Assembly: GCA_964349045.1 (NCBI GenBank)
Contig: CAYGFI010000244.1
Location: forward strand, 1-5,668
Direction of reading: 5' to 3'
Length of the DNA stretch: 5,668 bases
Source: JACJXF01 sp964349045
GTDB taxonomy: Bacteria; Bacteroidota; Bacteroidia; Bacteroidales; GCA-2748055
Numbering within the stretch: the first letter of the stretch is position 1; each line of letters starts with the position of its first letter. Shown piece by piece: positions 1 to 5,668 of the stretch. The notes beneath the pieces were generated by a model. It was given only the letters and a program-made list of their open reading frames with translations, did no database searches and was not told the DNA's origin. The translations under genes were made by a program, and so were the position numbers.

Positions 1-1011
1 GAAGAATATAATAAATACAAAAAAAATCTTAGTGATAGAACAGTTTTAGTATCTATCAATGGAACTCTTGGTAATGTTGCATTTTATAATTATGAAAAAG
101 TTATATTAGGTAAAAGTGCTTGTTATTTCAATTTAAAACCAGGTGTTGATAAGAACTTTATTAAGTACATCTTATCAAGTCCATATTTTTTGAATTATGC
201 TAACAAAGAAGCTACAGGGGCAACAATTAAAAATGTATCTCTAAAAACAATGAGGGAATTTGAAATCCCCCTTCCTTCACTCACCGAGCAACAACGAATC
301 GTTGCAATACTTGACGAATCCTTCACCGCCATCTCCAAGGCAAAAGCCAATGCCGAACAAAACCTCAAAAATGCTAAAGGGCTTTTTGAGAGTTATTTGC
401 AGGGGGAGTTTGAGAATAAAGGTGGGGGCTGGGAGGAAAAGAGGCTCGGTGATGTTTGTGAATATGATAAGACCCAGAATAAAGAAACAAATTTACCCTA
501 TATTGGTCTTGAAGATATAGAATCAAATTCAGGAAAGTTAATTGGCCCTCTCACACCAAGGATTGTAAAAAGCATAACCTTTTCATTCAACCAAAAACAT
601 GTCTTATATGGTAGATTGCGTCCTTATTTAAACAAGGTTTTCCTTCCTGATTTTGAAGGTCATTGTTCAACAGAAATATTTCCAATAAAACCCATTGAAA
701 GTGATTTAGATAGAAGTTTTTTATATCGTTGGTTAATCGCAAAGGAAACTATGAATAAAATTAATTCAACATGGACGGGTGCAACTTTACCGAGAGCAAA
801 TATGAATGCAGTTTTGGAATTCAAGATCAATTTACCTTCAATCGAACTGCAAAAAGTAATTGTTCAAAAATTTGATATTCTTTCAGCTGAAATAAAAAAA
901 TTAGAATCCATTTACCAAAAGAAGATAACAGATTTAGAGGAGTTAAAGAAAAGCATCCTACAAAAAGCATTTAGTGGTGAGTTAAAAACAACAAAAGCAT
1001 TACTGGTATGA
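1..1011 (+). CDS. hsdS: Type I restriction enzyme specificity subunit HsdS (5'-truncated by window edge)
   Basis: HsdS recognises the target DNA sequence for both the methyltransferase (with HsdM) and the restriction complex (with HsdR). The frame is open from base 1, so the gene enters from the left; the TTG at 190 is only an internal codon. Counting codons from base 1, residues 1-90 are the end of the first target-recognition domain (TRD1), closing with EIPLPS. Residues ~91-143 are the proximal conserved helix (LTEQQRIVAILDE, then a Lys/Ala/Glu-rich coiled coil). Residues ~144-280 are TRD2 (start WEEKRLGDV; GRLRPYLNKV and GATLPRAN are typical TRD motifs; end INLPS). Residues ~281-336 are the distal conserved helix ending ILQKAFSGEL. 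Family members have about 400-450 residues, so roughly 80-110 are missing, by window cut and not by mutation. The stop overlaps the next start (ATGA, 1008-1011). The recognition sequence cannot be read from the protein. Confidence 0.95.
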   Translation, partial: EEYNKYKKNLSDRTVLVSINGTLGNVAFYNYEKVILGKSACYFNLKPGVDKNFIKYILSSPYFLNYANKEATGATIKNVSLKTMREFEIPLPSLTEQQRIVAILDESFTAISKAKANAEQNLKNAKGLFESYLQGEFENKGGGWEEKRLGDVCEYDKTQNKETNLPYIGLEDIESNSGKLIGPLTPRIVKSITFSFNQKHVLYGRLRPYLNKVFLPDFEGHCSTEIFPIKPIESDLDRSFLYRWLIAKETMNKINSTWTGATLPRANMNAVLEFKINLPSIELQKVIVQKFDILSAEIKKLESIYQKKITDLEELKKSILQKAFSGELKTTKALLV

Positions 1012-1496
1012 TAAATGAAACTGTAAAAAATAGTTTTAGACATTCGGCAGCCTTCGGTAAACGTATAGAATACTATGTAATCGGATTAATGCTCAAAGAA
1101 GGTCTTGATGTTTTTTTGCCAATGGTTGATGATGATGCGATTGATGCAGTAATAAAAAAACCTGATGGAACATTTGTTGAAGTTCAAATAAAGGCACGTT
1201 CAAAACACATTAAGTTTGGCGATGGTGCTTTGTTTGCAGCAATCAATCACGATTATCGACCAAACTATTGGTTTGTATTTTATTCAGAACGAATTGACAA
1301 AATTTGGATACTCTCTTCAAAAGAGTTTATTAAAAAGTCTGTTCAAAACAAAACTGGAAAGAATGCAGGTATCCGTTCTATTTGGTTTAACGGTAAAAAC
1401 ACAAAAGCCCAAACCGAACATGTATTACCACAATTTGAACAATATCTAGTAACCAATTTCAATCGCATTTTGAATTCTAATCCTGATGAAGAATAA
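1008..1496 (+). CDS. Small PD-(D/E)xK-like protein of unknown function inside the hsd operon
   Basis: This 162-residue protein is not one of the canonical type I subunits. Seen in the sequence: an N-terminal helix with GKRIE (Glu21), a predicted strand IDAVI (Asp46) after an acidic turn of three Asp, then VEVQIKAR with Glu58, Gln60 and Lys62. The order Glu-Asp-(Glu)-Gln-x-Lys with this spacing resembles the PD-(D/E)xK nuclease core in its QxK variant. It also recalls DUF4365-type proteins and Holliday-junction-resolvase-like folds. A hydrophobic/aromatic stretch follows (NYWFVFYSE, KIWILSSKEF), as in the later strands of such folds. There is no signal peptide or membrane segment, so it is probably cytoplasmic. 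Its ATG lies within the hsdS stop (ATGA), implying translational coupling, and hsdR starts 3 nt after its stop. The assignment as a gene is firm. Nuclease activity is inference, and it could equally be an inactive DNA-binding relative. Confidence 0.85.
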   Translation: MINETVKNSFRHSAAFGKRIEYYVIGLMLKEGLDVFLPMVDDDAIDAVIKKPDGTFVEVQIKARSKHIKFGDGALFAAINHDYRPNYWFVFYSERIDKIWILSSKEFIKKSVQNKTGKNAGIRSIWFNGKNTKAQTEHVLPQFEQYLVTNFNRILNSNPDEE

Positions 1497-1499
1497 ATC

Positions 1500-3818
1500 A
1501 TGAACGAAGCCGAAACCAGAGCGGAACTCATAGACCCTAAACTTAAGGAAGCCGGTTGGGGTGTTGTCGAAGATTCAAAAATTCTTCGGGAATACATCAT
1601 TACTATTGGAAAAATCCAAACCGGCGGCGGCAGGGCAAAACCCCTGATTGCCGATTACGTCCTGGTTTACAAAGGTATTAAGCTGGCTGTTATTGAAGCC
1701 AAAAGCAATGACCTGGAGGTTGGTGAAGGTGTGGCACAGGCAAAATTGTATGCAGACAAACTCCAGCTAGATACTGCTTTCGCGACAAATGGTGTTGAGA
1801 TTTACAGTATCTCAATGAATACTGCTGTTGAGGGAATTGTTGCAAGGTATCCTACCCCCGGTGAACTCTGGAACAAAACCTTTGAAATACAGAATCTCTG
1901 GCGTGATGCTTTTAACAAAGTCCCCTATGAAGATGTAGGAGGAACAAAAACCACCCGCTACTACCAGGAAATTGCCGTAAACAATACAATGGAAGCTGTT
2001 GCCGATAATCAGCAGCGAATCTTACTAACCTTAGCCACAGGCACAGGAAAAACCTTTATTGCTTTTCAGATTGCATGGAAATTATTCCAGACCCGTTGGA
2101 ATCTCAATAAAGATGGATTAAGGAGACCAAGGATTTTATTCCTGGCAGACAGAAATATATTAGCAAACCAGGCTTATAATGCTTTTTCTGCATTTCCGGA
2201 AGATGCTCTTGTTCGGATCAGTCCTAAAGAAATAAGTAAAAAAGGAAGTGTTCCAATTAACGGGAGTATCTTTTTTACCATTTTCCAGACTTTTATGAGT
2301 GGCAATGATAAGGATGGTAATCCAGTACAAAATTTTGGAGAATACCCGGCTGATTTCTTTGATTTCATTGTAATAGATGAATGTCACCGTGGAGGAGCAA
2401 ACGATGAAGGAAACTGGCGAGGCATATTGGAGTACTTCAAGCCTGCTGTTCAGTTAGGTTTAACTGCCACCCCGAAACGCAAAGACAACATTGATACTTA
2501 CAAATACTTTGGCGATCCGGTCTATATCTATTCCCTGAAAGAAGGAATTAACGATGGTTACCTTACCCCCTTCAAGGTAAAACGCATTAAAACCACTCTT
2601 GACGATTACATATACACTTCCGATGATCAGATTATTGAAGGAGAAATAGAGGAAGGAAAACTATACACCGAACCTGACTTCAACAAGATCATTGAGATCA
2701 AAGCCCGTGAAGCAAAGCGGGTGCAGATATTTATGGATGAAGCTAACCAGAATGAGAAAGCAATAATCTTTTGTGCAACACAAGATCATGCAGCTGCTGT
2801 TCGTGATCTGGTAAACCAGTACAAGAAAAGCAAAGAACCTATGTATTGTGTCCGTGTAACTGCAAATGACGGTGCAATGGGAGATCAGTACCTGAAGGAG
2901 TTCCAGGATAATGAAAAAACGATACCAACCATTCTTACCACATCTCAGAAACTATCTACCGGAGTAGATGCAAGAAATATCCGCAACATAGTCCTGATGC
3001 GCCCTGTAAATTCCATGATTGAGTTTAAGCAAATCATCGGGCGTGGCACAAGGCTATTTGATGGCAAAGAGTTTTTCACCATTTACGACTTCGTGGACGC
3101 TTACCACCATTTTAATGACCCTGAATGGGATGGTGAACCAATCCCGGAAGAACAAAAATCTTACACACCCGGTGCGCATCAGGAAGAATCTGCAGATACC
3201 GTAGTAAATGATACTGAAACAACAGTAAGGAGAAAGGCTAAGATAAAATTAAGAGACGGTAAGGAGCGCGAGATACAGCACATGGTATCAACATCATTCT
3301 GGAGTGCCGAAGGAAAACCTATTTCAGCAGAAGAGTTCTTGCAGAATCTATACGGTTCACTTCCTTCATTTTTCAGCAGTGAAGAAGAACTGCGTGAGAT
3401 ATGGTCAAACCCTATGACCAGAAAAACCTTGCTTTCTAAACTTTCTGATGCTGGTTATGGTAAAGATGAACTCACCACCCTGCAAAAGTTAATTGATGCT
3501 GAGAAAAGCGACCTGTTTGATGTACTGGAATACGTTTCATTCGCTGTTAAACCTATTACCCGTGAAGTAAGAGTAGCTGCCTCACAGCCTTCGATATTTG
3601 CTCTGCTTGACAACAAACAGAAGGAGTTCCTGGAATTTGTACTTTCTAAATATATAGAATCCGGTGTGGATGAGCTTGATCAGGAGAAATTACCGATCTT
3701 GTTGCAGAATAAATATCAGTCGCTGGGAGATGCAATGGATATTCTGGGAGATACATCGAAGATCAGTTCGTTGTTTGTGGAGTTTCAGAAGTTTCTTTAT
3801 AAGCAGAAAATTGCATAG
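1500..3818 (+). CDS. hsdR: Type I restriction enzyme endonuclease/translocase subunit HsdR, EcoEI family
   Basis: HsdR binds the HsdM-HsdS complex, pumps unmethylated DNA using ATP and cuts it away from the recognition site. The 772-residue protein looks complete. The N-terminal nuclease domain (~1-130) has the expected start NEAETRAELIDP, Asp52 and Glu66-Ala-Lys68 as the PD-(D/E)xK core. The superfamily 2 helicase motor follows: motif I TGTGKT at 180-185, motif II DECH at 293-296, motif III TATP at 322-325, a motif V region LSTGVDARN, and motif VI QIIGRGTR at 511-518. From about residue 580 to the end is the EcoEI_R_C-type C-terminal domain, which contacts the methylase core. All key catalytic residues are present, so it should be active. 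It starts 3 nt after the preceding gene, within the same operon as hsdS. The EcoEI-type architecture differs from the DUF3387 remnant that follows. Confidence 0.96.
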   Translation: MNEAETRAELIDPKLKEAGWGVVEDSKILREYIITIGKIQTGGGRAKPLIADYVLVYKGIKLAVIEAKSNDLEVGEGVAQAKLYADKLQLDTAFATNGVEIYSISMNTAVEGIVARYPTPGELWNKTFEIQNLWRDAFNKVPYEDVGGTKTTRYYQEIAVNNTMEAVADNQQRILLTLATGTGKTFIAFQIAWKLFQTRWNLNKDGLRRPRILFLADRNILANQAYNAFSAFPEDALVRISPKEISKKGSVPINGSIFFTIFQTFMSGNDKDGNPVQNFGEYPADFFDFIVIDECHRGGANDEGNWRGILEYFKPAVQLGLTATPKRKDNIDTYKYFGDPVYIYSLKEGINDGYLTPFKVKRIKTTLDDYIYTSDDQIIEGEIEEGKLYTEPDFNKIIEIKAREAKRVQIFMDEANQNEKAIIFCATQDHAAAVRDLVNQYKKSKEPMYCVRVTANDGAMGDQYLKEFQDNEKTIPTILTTSQKLSTGVDARNIRNIVLMRPVNSMIEFKQIIGRGTRLFDGKEFFTIYDFVDAYHHFNDPEWDGEPIPEEQKSYTPGAHQEESADTVVNDTETTVRRKAKIKLRDGKEREIQHMVSTSFWSAEGKPISAEEFLQNLYGSLPSFFSSEEELREIWSNPMTRKTLLSKLSDAGYGKDELTTLQKLIDAEKSDLFDVLEYVSFAVKPITREVRVAASQPSIFALLDNKQKEFLEFVLSKYIESGVDELDQEKLPILLQNKYQSLGDAMDILGDTSKISSLFVEFQKFLYKQKIA

Positions 3819-3841
3819 TGGATTAATTTGGTTTACATTTA

Positions 3842-4093
3842 TTGGACTCTTTAGGTCACAGGTGTATTGCCATCCTGGGGGATGAGATATTGAGAACCAT
3901 ATCCAGGGAGTTGCTGGAGAGTGTGAGGAACAGCACTACGATTGACTGGACAATTAAGGAGAGTGTGCAGGCTACACTAAGGAGGAACATCAGGAGGATA
4001 CTGAGGAAGTATGGGTACCCGCCGGATAAGCAGGAGAAGGCGATACAGACGGTTATGGAGCAGGCGAGGTTGTTGGCGGAGGAGATGGTTTGA
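3842..4093 (+). pseudogene. Orphan C-terminal remnant of a DUF3387 (EcoR124-like) HsdR
   Basis: The frame is open from 3827 (TAA at 3824-3826) to the TGA at 4091-4093. From about 3866 it encodes the extreme C-terminus of HsdR proteins carrying DUF3387: ILGDEILRTI, then TIDWTIKESVQA, ILRKYGYPPDKQEKA and a terminal LLAEEMV. Only about 75 of the ~1000 residues of such a protein are present, with no nuclease or helicase part. The residues before 3866 (LDSLGHRC) do not look like the family. The only available start is TTG at 3842, with no clear ribosome binding site. The stretch is richer in G (many agg/gag codons) than the hsdR before it or the DNA after it. The simplest reading is the 3' stump of an earlier type I system displaced by the present EcoEI-type one. 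Expression as a short protein cannot be excluded but has no visible support. Confidence 0.8.
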
Positions 4094-4129
4094 AATCATT
4101 AAAAATTTGAGTTAAAAACATTCGTGTGA

Positions 4130-4151
4130 TATAATTGTTCTATAATTGTTC
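4130..4151 (+). repeat. Perfect 11-bp tandem repeat upstream of the protease-unit promoter
   Basis: TATAATTGTTC occurs twice back to back (4130-4140 and 4141-4151) with no mismatch. It ends one base before the -7 element at 4153. The period is close to one helical turn, so two identical protein-binding sites on one DNA face are possible. A simple slippage duplication is the alternative. The ATTG inside the repeats falls near, but not at, the expected -33 position. Confidence 0.8.
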
Positions 4152-4152
4152 A

Positions 4153-4160
4153 TATATTTG
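4153..4160 (+). promoter_or_regulatory. Bacteroidota-type -7 promoter element (TATATTTG)
   Basis: TATATTTG matches the Bacteroidota sigma-ABfr consensus TAnnTTTG exactly. It lies 42 bp before the ATG at 4203, which would give a leader of about 35 nt, A-rich just ahead of the start (AAAAGAAAAGAG). No clean TTTG is seen 19-21 bp upstream, so the -33 element is weak or replaced by activator binding at the tandem repeat. It would drive the small reading frame and the protease gene. Confidence 0.6.
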
Positions 4161-4162
4161 CA

Positions 4163-4184
4163 TTATAATCGGTAGATATTATAA
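4163..4184 (+). repeat. Weak inverted repeat in the leader of the protease unit
   Basis: TTATAAT (4163-4169) pairs with ATTATAA (4178-4184) across an 8-nt loop. All seven pairs are A-T, so an RNA hairpin would be unstable; an operator at the transcription start is the other reading. It lies immediately downstream of the -7 element. Confidence 0.35.
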
Positions 4185-4202
4185 CCAATAAAAAGAAAAG
4201 AG

Positions 4203-4385
4203 ATGAAAAACCAGAAAACTTTTGAAAAGGATTATGATAATATCATGAAGAACTTTCAGAAGGAAGATGCTCCGTTTTCCAATAACACTAGGTGGATTAA
4301 CCCTGGTGATTTTATTGTAAAGTTCTCACTTTATAAGGAGTCATCGAATAGTATTGTCTCAACAAATACGTCACCAATTCTCTGA
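4203..4385 (+). CDS. Possible 60-residue leader protein, unknown function
   Basis: A short frame starts with ATG 43 bp after the start of an exact Bacteroidota -7 box, with an A/purine-rich leader typical for the phylum. The product is hydrophilic and charged at its N-terminus (MKNQKTFEKDYDNIMKN), then NTRWINPGDFIVKFSLYK, with a Ser/Thr/Asn-rich tail. It has no signal peptide, membrane segment, cysteine cluster or recognisable domain. Its TGA (4383-4385) lies 7 nt before the ATG of the protease gene, a spacing that suits translational coupling. It could be a small partner or regulator of the protease, a leader peptide, or the 5' stump of a lost gene whose tail runs out of frame. I do not recognise it. 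Confidence 0.45.
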   Translation: MKNQKTFEKDYDNIMKNFQKEDAPFSNNTRWINPGDFIVKFSLYKESSNSIVSTNTSPIL

Positions 4386-4392
4386 TTCGAAC

Positions 4393-5352
4393 ATGCCTAA
4401 CTGGAAAGAAGTTCTTGAAGAAATTCAAACTGAAGTAAAAAAAGGTAATCCGAATCCTCTTGATACTGTCAGGAGAAAATATATCCTTGAAATTCATAAA
4501 AAGACTGGTCGAAATGTAATTGCTTATTATTCAGGCTGGTTACAGCGTGGCAATGCAATTGATGTAATTGTTAATGATAAGGACAAAAACGCCTTAATGT
4601 TAAACATTCACAAACTCGACAGAAGTAAGGGCCTTGATCTAATTCTTCATACACCTGGTGGTGATCTTGCTGCAACCGAAAGCATTGTTGACTACCTTAA
4701 CCAGATGTTTGAGAAAGATATTCGTGCAATCATTCCTCAGATTTCGATGAGTGCAGGAACAATGATCGCCTTGTCGTGTAAAGAGATTTTAATGGGGAAG
4801 CAATCGAACCTAGGTCCAATTGACCCCCAGATGGGAGGCGTTGCATGCCAGGCAGTTCTTGATGAATTTGAAAAGGCAAAAGACGATATAAGAATTAACC
4901 CTCAGGCAGCCCCATTATGGCAAGTCATAATTTCTAAGTATCACCCAACCTTCCTTGGTGAATGTCAGAATTCAATTGACTGGTCTGAAAAATTAGCCTT
5001 TGACTGGCTGAAGAGAAATATGTGTGAAGGTAATGAAGCCAAGACTAAAAAAATATTAAAAGAATTCAGTGATCATAAAAGTAATAAATCTCATGCACAT
5101 CATATCTCAATAGAAAAGTGTAAAGAAATCGGTGTGTCTATAATAGACATGGAGGCTGACAACGAATTACAGGACTTAATCCTGACTGTCCATCATGCCT
5201 TTATGCATACTTTTTCTCATTCTTCAGCCACTAAGATTGTTGAAAATCAATTAGGAGTTGCGTATGTTGAAAGCCTTCCTGTTCAGATTCCTATGCAGGT
5301 TCAGCAAGTGCGGCAACCGAATCAGTTGAAGAATTTGCTTGCTTTCAAGTAG
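4393..5352 (+). CDS. SDH proteinase family serine protease (ClpP/SppA-like fold), cytoplasmic
   Basis: The 319-residue product belongs to the ClpP/crotonase-fold peptidases named serine dehydrogenase proteinases (SDH_protease, PF01972), relatives of signal peptide peptidase SppA. Visible features: NVIAYYSGWLQ near residue 40, the glycine-rich oxyanion-type motif HTPGGD at 86-91, the nucleophile motif SMSAGT with Ser120 as the likely catalytic serine, and LGPIDPQMGG soon after, all typical of the family. The second half has helices and a conserved-looking HAHHISIEKCKEIG segment. There is no signal peptide or membrane helix, unlike SppA, so it should act in the cytoplasm. I chose ATG 4393 because MPNWKEVLEEI resembles family N-termini. 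A TTG at 4354 with AAGGAG 13 nt upstream would add 13 residues. The physiological substrate is unknown; its neighbours are a restriction system and a probable leader frame. Confidence 0.85.
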   Translation: MPNWKEVLEEIQTEVKKGNPNPLDTVRRKYILEIHKKTGRNVIAYYSGWLQRGNAIDVIVNDKDKNALMLNIHKLDRSKGLDLILHTPGGDLAATESIVDYLNQMFEKDIRAIIPQISMSAGTMIALSCKEILMGKQSNLGPIDPQMGGVACQAVLDEFEKAKDDIRINPQAAPLWQVIISKYHPTFLGECQNSIDWSEKLAFDWLKRNMCEGNEAKTKKILKEFSDHKSNKSHAHHISIEKCKEIGVSIIDMEADNELQDLILTVHHAFMHTFSHSSATKIVENQLGVAYVESLPVQIPMQVQQVRQPNQLKNLLAFK

Positions 5353-5567
5353 TCTAATATCTTTTTGACCTCACCAGGATTCTATTCCATATCCTTAAAG
5401 CTCAAAATTAAAGCAAGCCCACACCAGAGTTTACTATTATCGGTATATTGAATTTATGGTTTAACAGTTGATAAATTGAGGCACGAACTTATTTATAGGC
5501 ATGTGACAGTATCGGGAAGTTCAGATAATTGCAAATTTGAGGAGATGTAATTTTCTACTACCCATTC
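5353..5567. other. Non-coding stretch after the protease gene
   Basis: No reading frame of useful length exists on either strand: the ATGs on the + strand here are followed within a few codons by stops, and the longest minus-strand starts give fewer than about 20 residues. I see no tRNA, no clear terminator hairpin after the protease stop, and no family-level RNA motif. The DNA is AT-rich and looks like ordinary intergenic sequence. Confidence 0.6.
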
Positions 5568-5580
5568 TTAGTAACACTAA
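5568..5580. repeat. Short palindrome TTAGT-aac-ACTAA
   Basis: Perfect 5-bp arms flank a 3-nt centre, about 35 bp upstream of the outward promoter box. The left arm is part of TTCTTAGT (5565-5572), repeated directly at 5588-5595. This is a possible transcription-factor site; such short palindromes also arise by chance. Confidence 0.4.
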
Positions 5581-5583
5581 ATA

Positions 5584-5611
5584 CACTTTCTTAGTTGAAA
5601 TTCAGAAAGTG
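5584..5611 (+). repeat. 8-bp inverted repeat overlapping the outward promoter: operator or terminator stem
   Basis: CACTTTCT (5584-5591) and AGAAAGTG (5604-5611) are perfect arms around a 12-nt loop, followed by the T-rich CTTTTATCTTT. As RNA this could be a modest intrinsic terminator for rightward transcripts. As DNA it spans the expected -33 position of the promoter at 5616-5623, so a repressor operator is equally possible. Confidence 0.5.
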
Positions 5612-5623
5612 CTTTTATCTTTG
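5595..5623 (+). promoter_or_regulatory. Bacteroidota-type promoter reading out of the window (TTG / TATCTTTG)
   Basis: TATCTTTG at 5616-5623 is an exact TAnnTTTG -7 box, and TTG at 5595-5597 sits 18 bp upstream, close to the consensus 19-21 bp spacing for the -33 element. Transcription would start near 5630 and run off the right edge. No start codon for the downstream gene lies in the remaining 45 bases, so the leader is at least ~40 nt or the gene begins just beyond the window. Confidence 0.5.
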
Positions 5624-5668
5624 CCTTATCAGGAGAAGCAGAAAAAGGCTCTGCTGAAGAGCAACCTT

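Noticed and set aside
190..192. TTG as the start of hsdS
   Set aside because: The frame is open back to base 1 and the upstream residues continue a recognisable TRD1, so this is an internal leucine codon.
1343..1600. 85-codon reading frame on the minus strand
   Set aside because: It lies opposite the accessory gene and the hsdR start, has no family resemblance, and is explained as a shadow frame.
3823..3830. TTAATTTG as a promoter for the DUF3387 remnant
   Set aside because: It misses the second consensus base, has no matching -33 element, and overlaps the region just after hsdR; TTTG is common in this DNA.
4354..4356. TTG start with an AAGGAG upstream for the protease
   Set aside because: The 13-nt spacing is long, Shine-Dalgarno use is weak in this phylum, and the added 13 residues look unlike the family; kept only as an alternative.
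4203..5352. A single frameshifted gene joining the 60-residue frame to the protease
   Set aside because: The protease already has a family-like N-terminus at 4393, and the small product shows no resemblance to an N-terminal extension of that family.
5637..5662. Overlapping small hairpins (AGCAGA/TCTGCT and GCTCT/AGAGC) at the right edge
   Set aside because: Arms are only 5-6 bp, mutually exclusive and cut off by the window end; they could be a leader structure but cannot be judged here.

Overview
The window reads as the downstream half of a type I restriction-modification locus followed by a separately transcribed protease gene. The organism is most likely a member of the Bacteroidota or a close relative. 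Evidence is the moderately AT-rich DNA, start codons with A/purine-rich leaders but little Shine-Dalgarno sequence, and two exact matches to the Bacteroidota -7 promoter element TAnnTTTG, at 4153-4160 and 5616-5623. This is inference from sequence style; there is no rRNA or other taxonomic marker in the window.

Layout on the + strand: (1) 1-1011, the 3' part of hsdS, the DNA-recognition subunit, with its first ~100 codons off the left edge; (2) 1008-1496, a small protein of unknown function with a PD-(D/E)xK-nuclease-like residue pattern, overlapping hsdS by ATGA; (3) 1500-3818, a full-length EcoEI-type hsdR, the restriction endonuclease/translocase subunit; (4) 3842-4093, an orphan C-terminal piece of a different (DUF3387, EcoR124-like) HsdR family, best read as a scar of an older system; (5) 4094-4202, a promoter region with an 11-bp perfect tandem repeat and a TATATTTG box; (6) 4203-4385, a possible 60-residue leader protein; (7) 4393-5352, a cytoplasmic ClpP/SppA-fold serine protease of the SDH proteinase family; (8) 5353-5668, non-coding DNA ending in inverted repeats and an outward-facing promoter for a gene beyond the right edge.

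The first three genes are packed with overlaps or 3-nt gaps and should be one transcript, with hsdM presumably just upstream. HsdS with HsdM would form the modification enzyme, and HsdR adds ATP-driven translocation and cleavage of unmethylated DNA. The small nuclease-like gene is embedded in this operon and is the least understood component. The protease unit has its own promoter; any functional link to restriction is speculation from position only.
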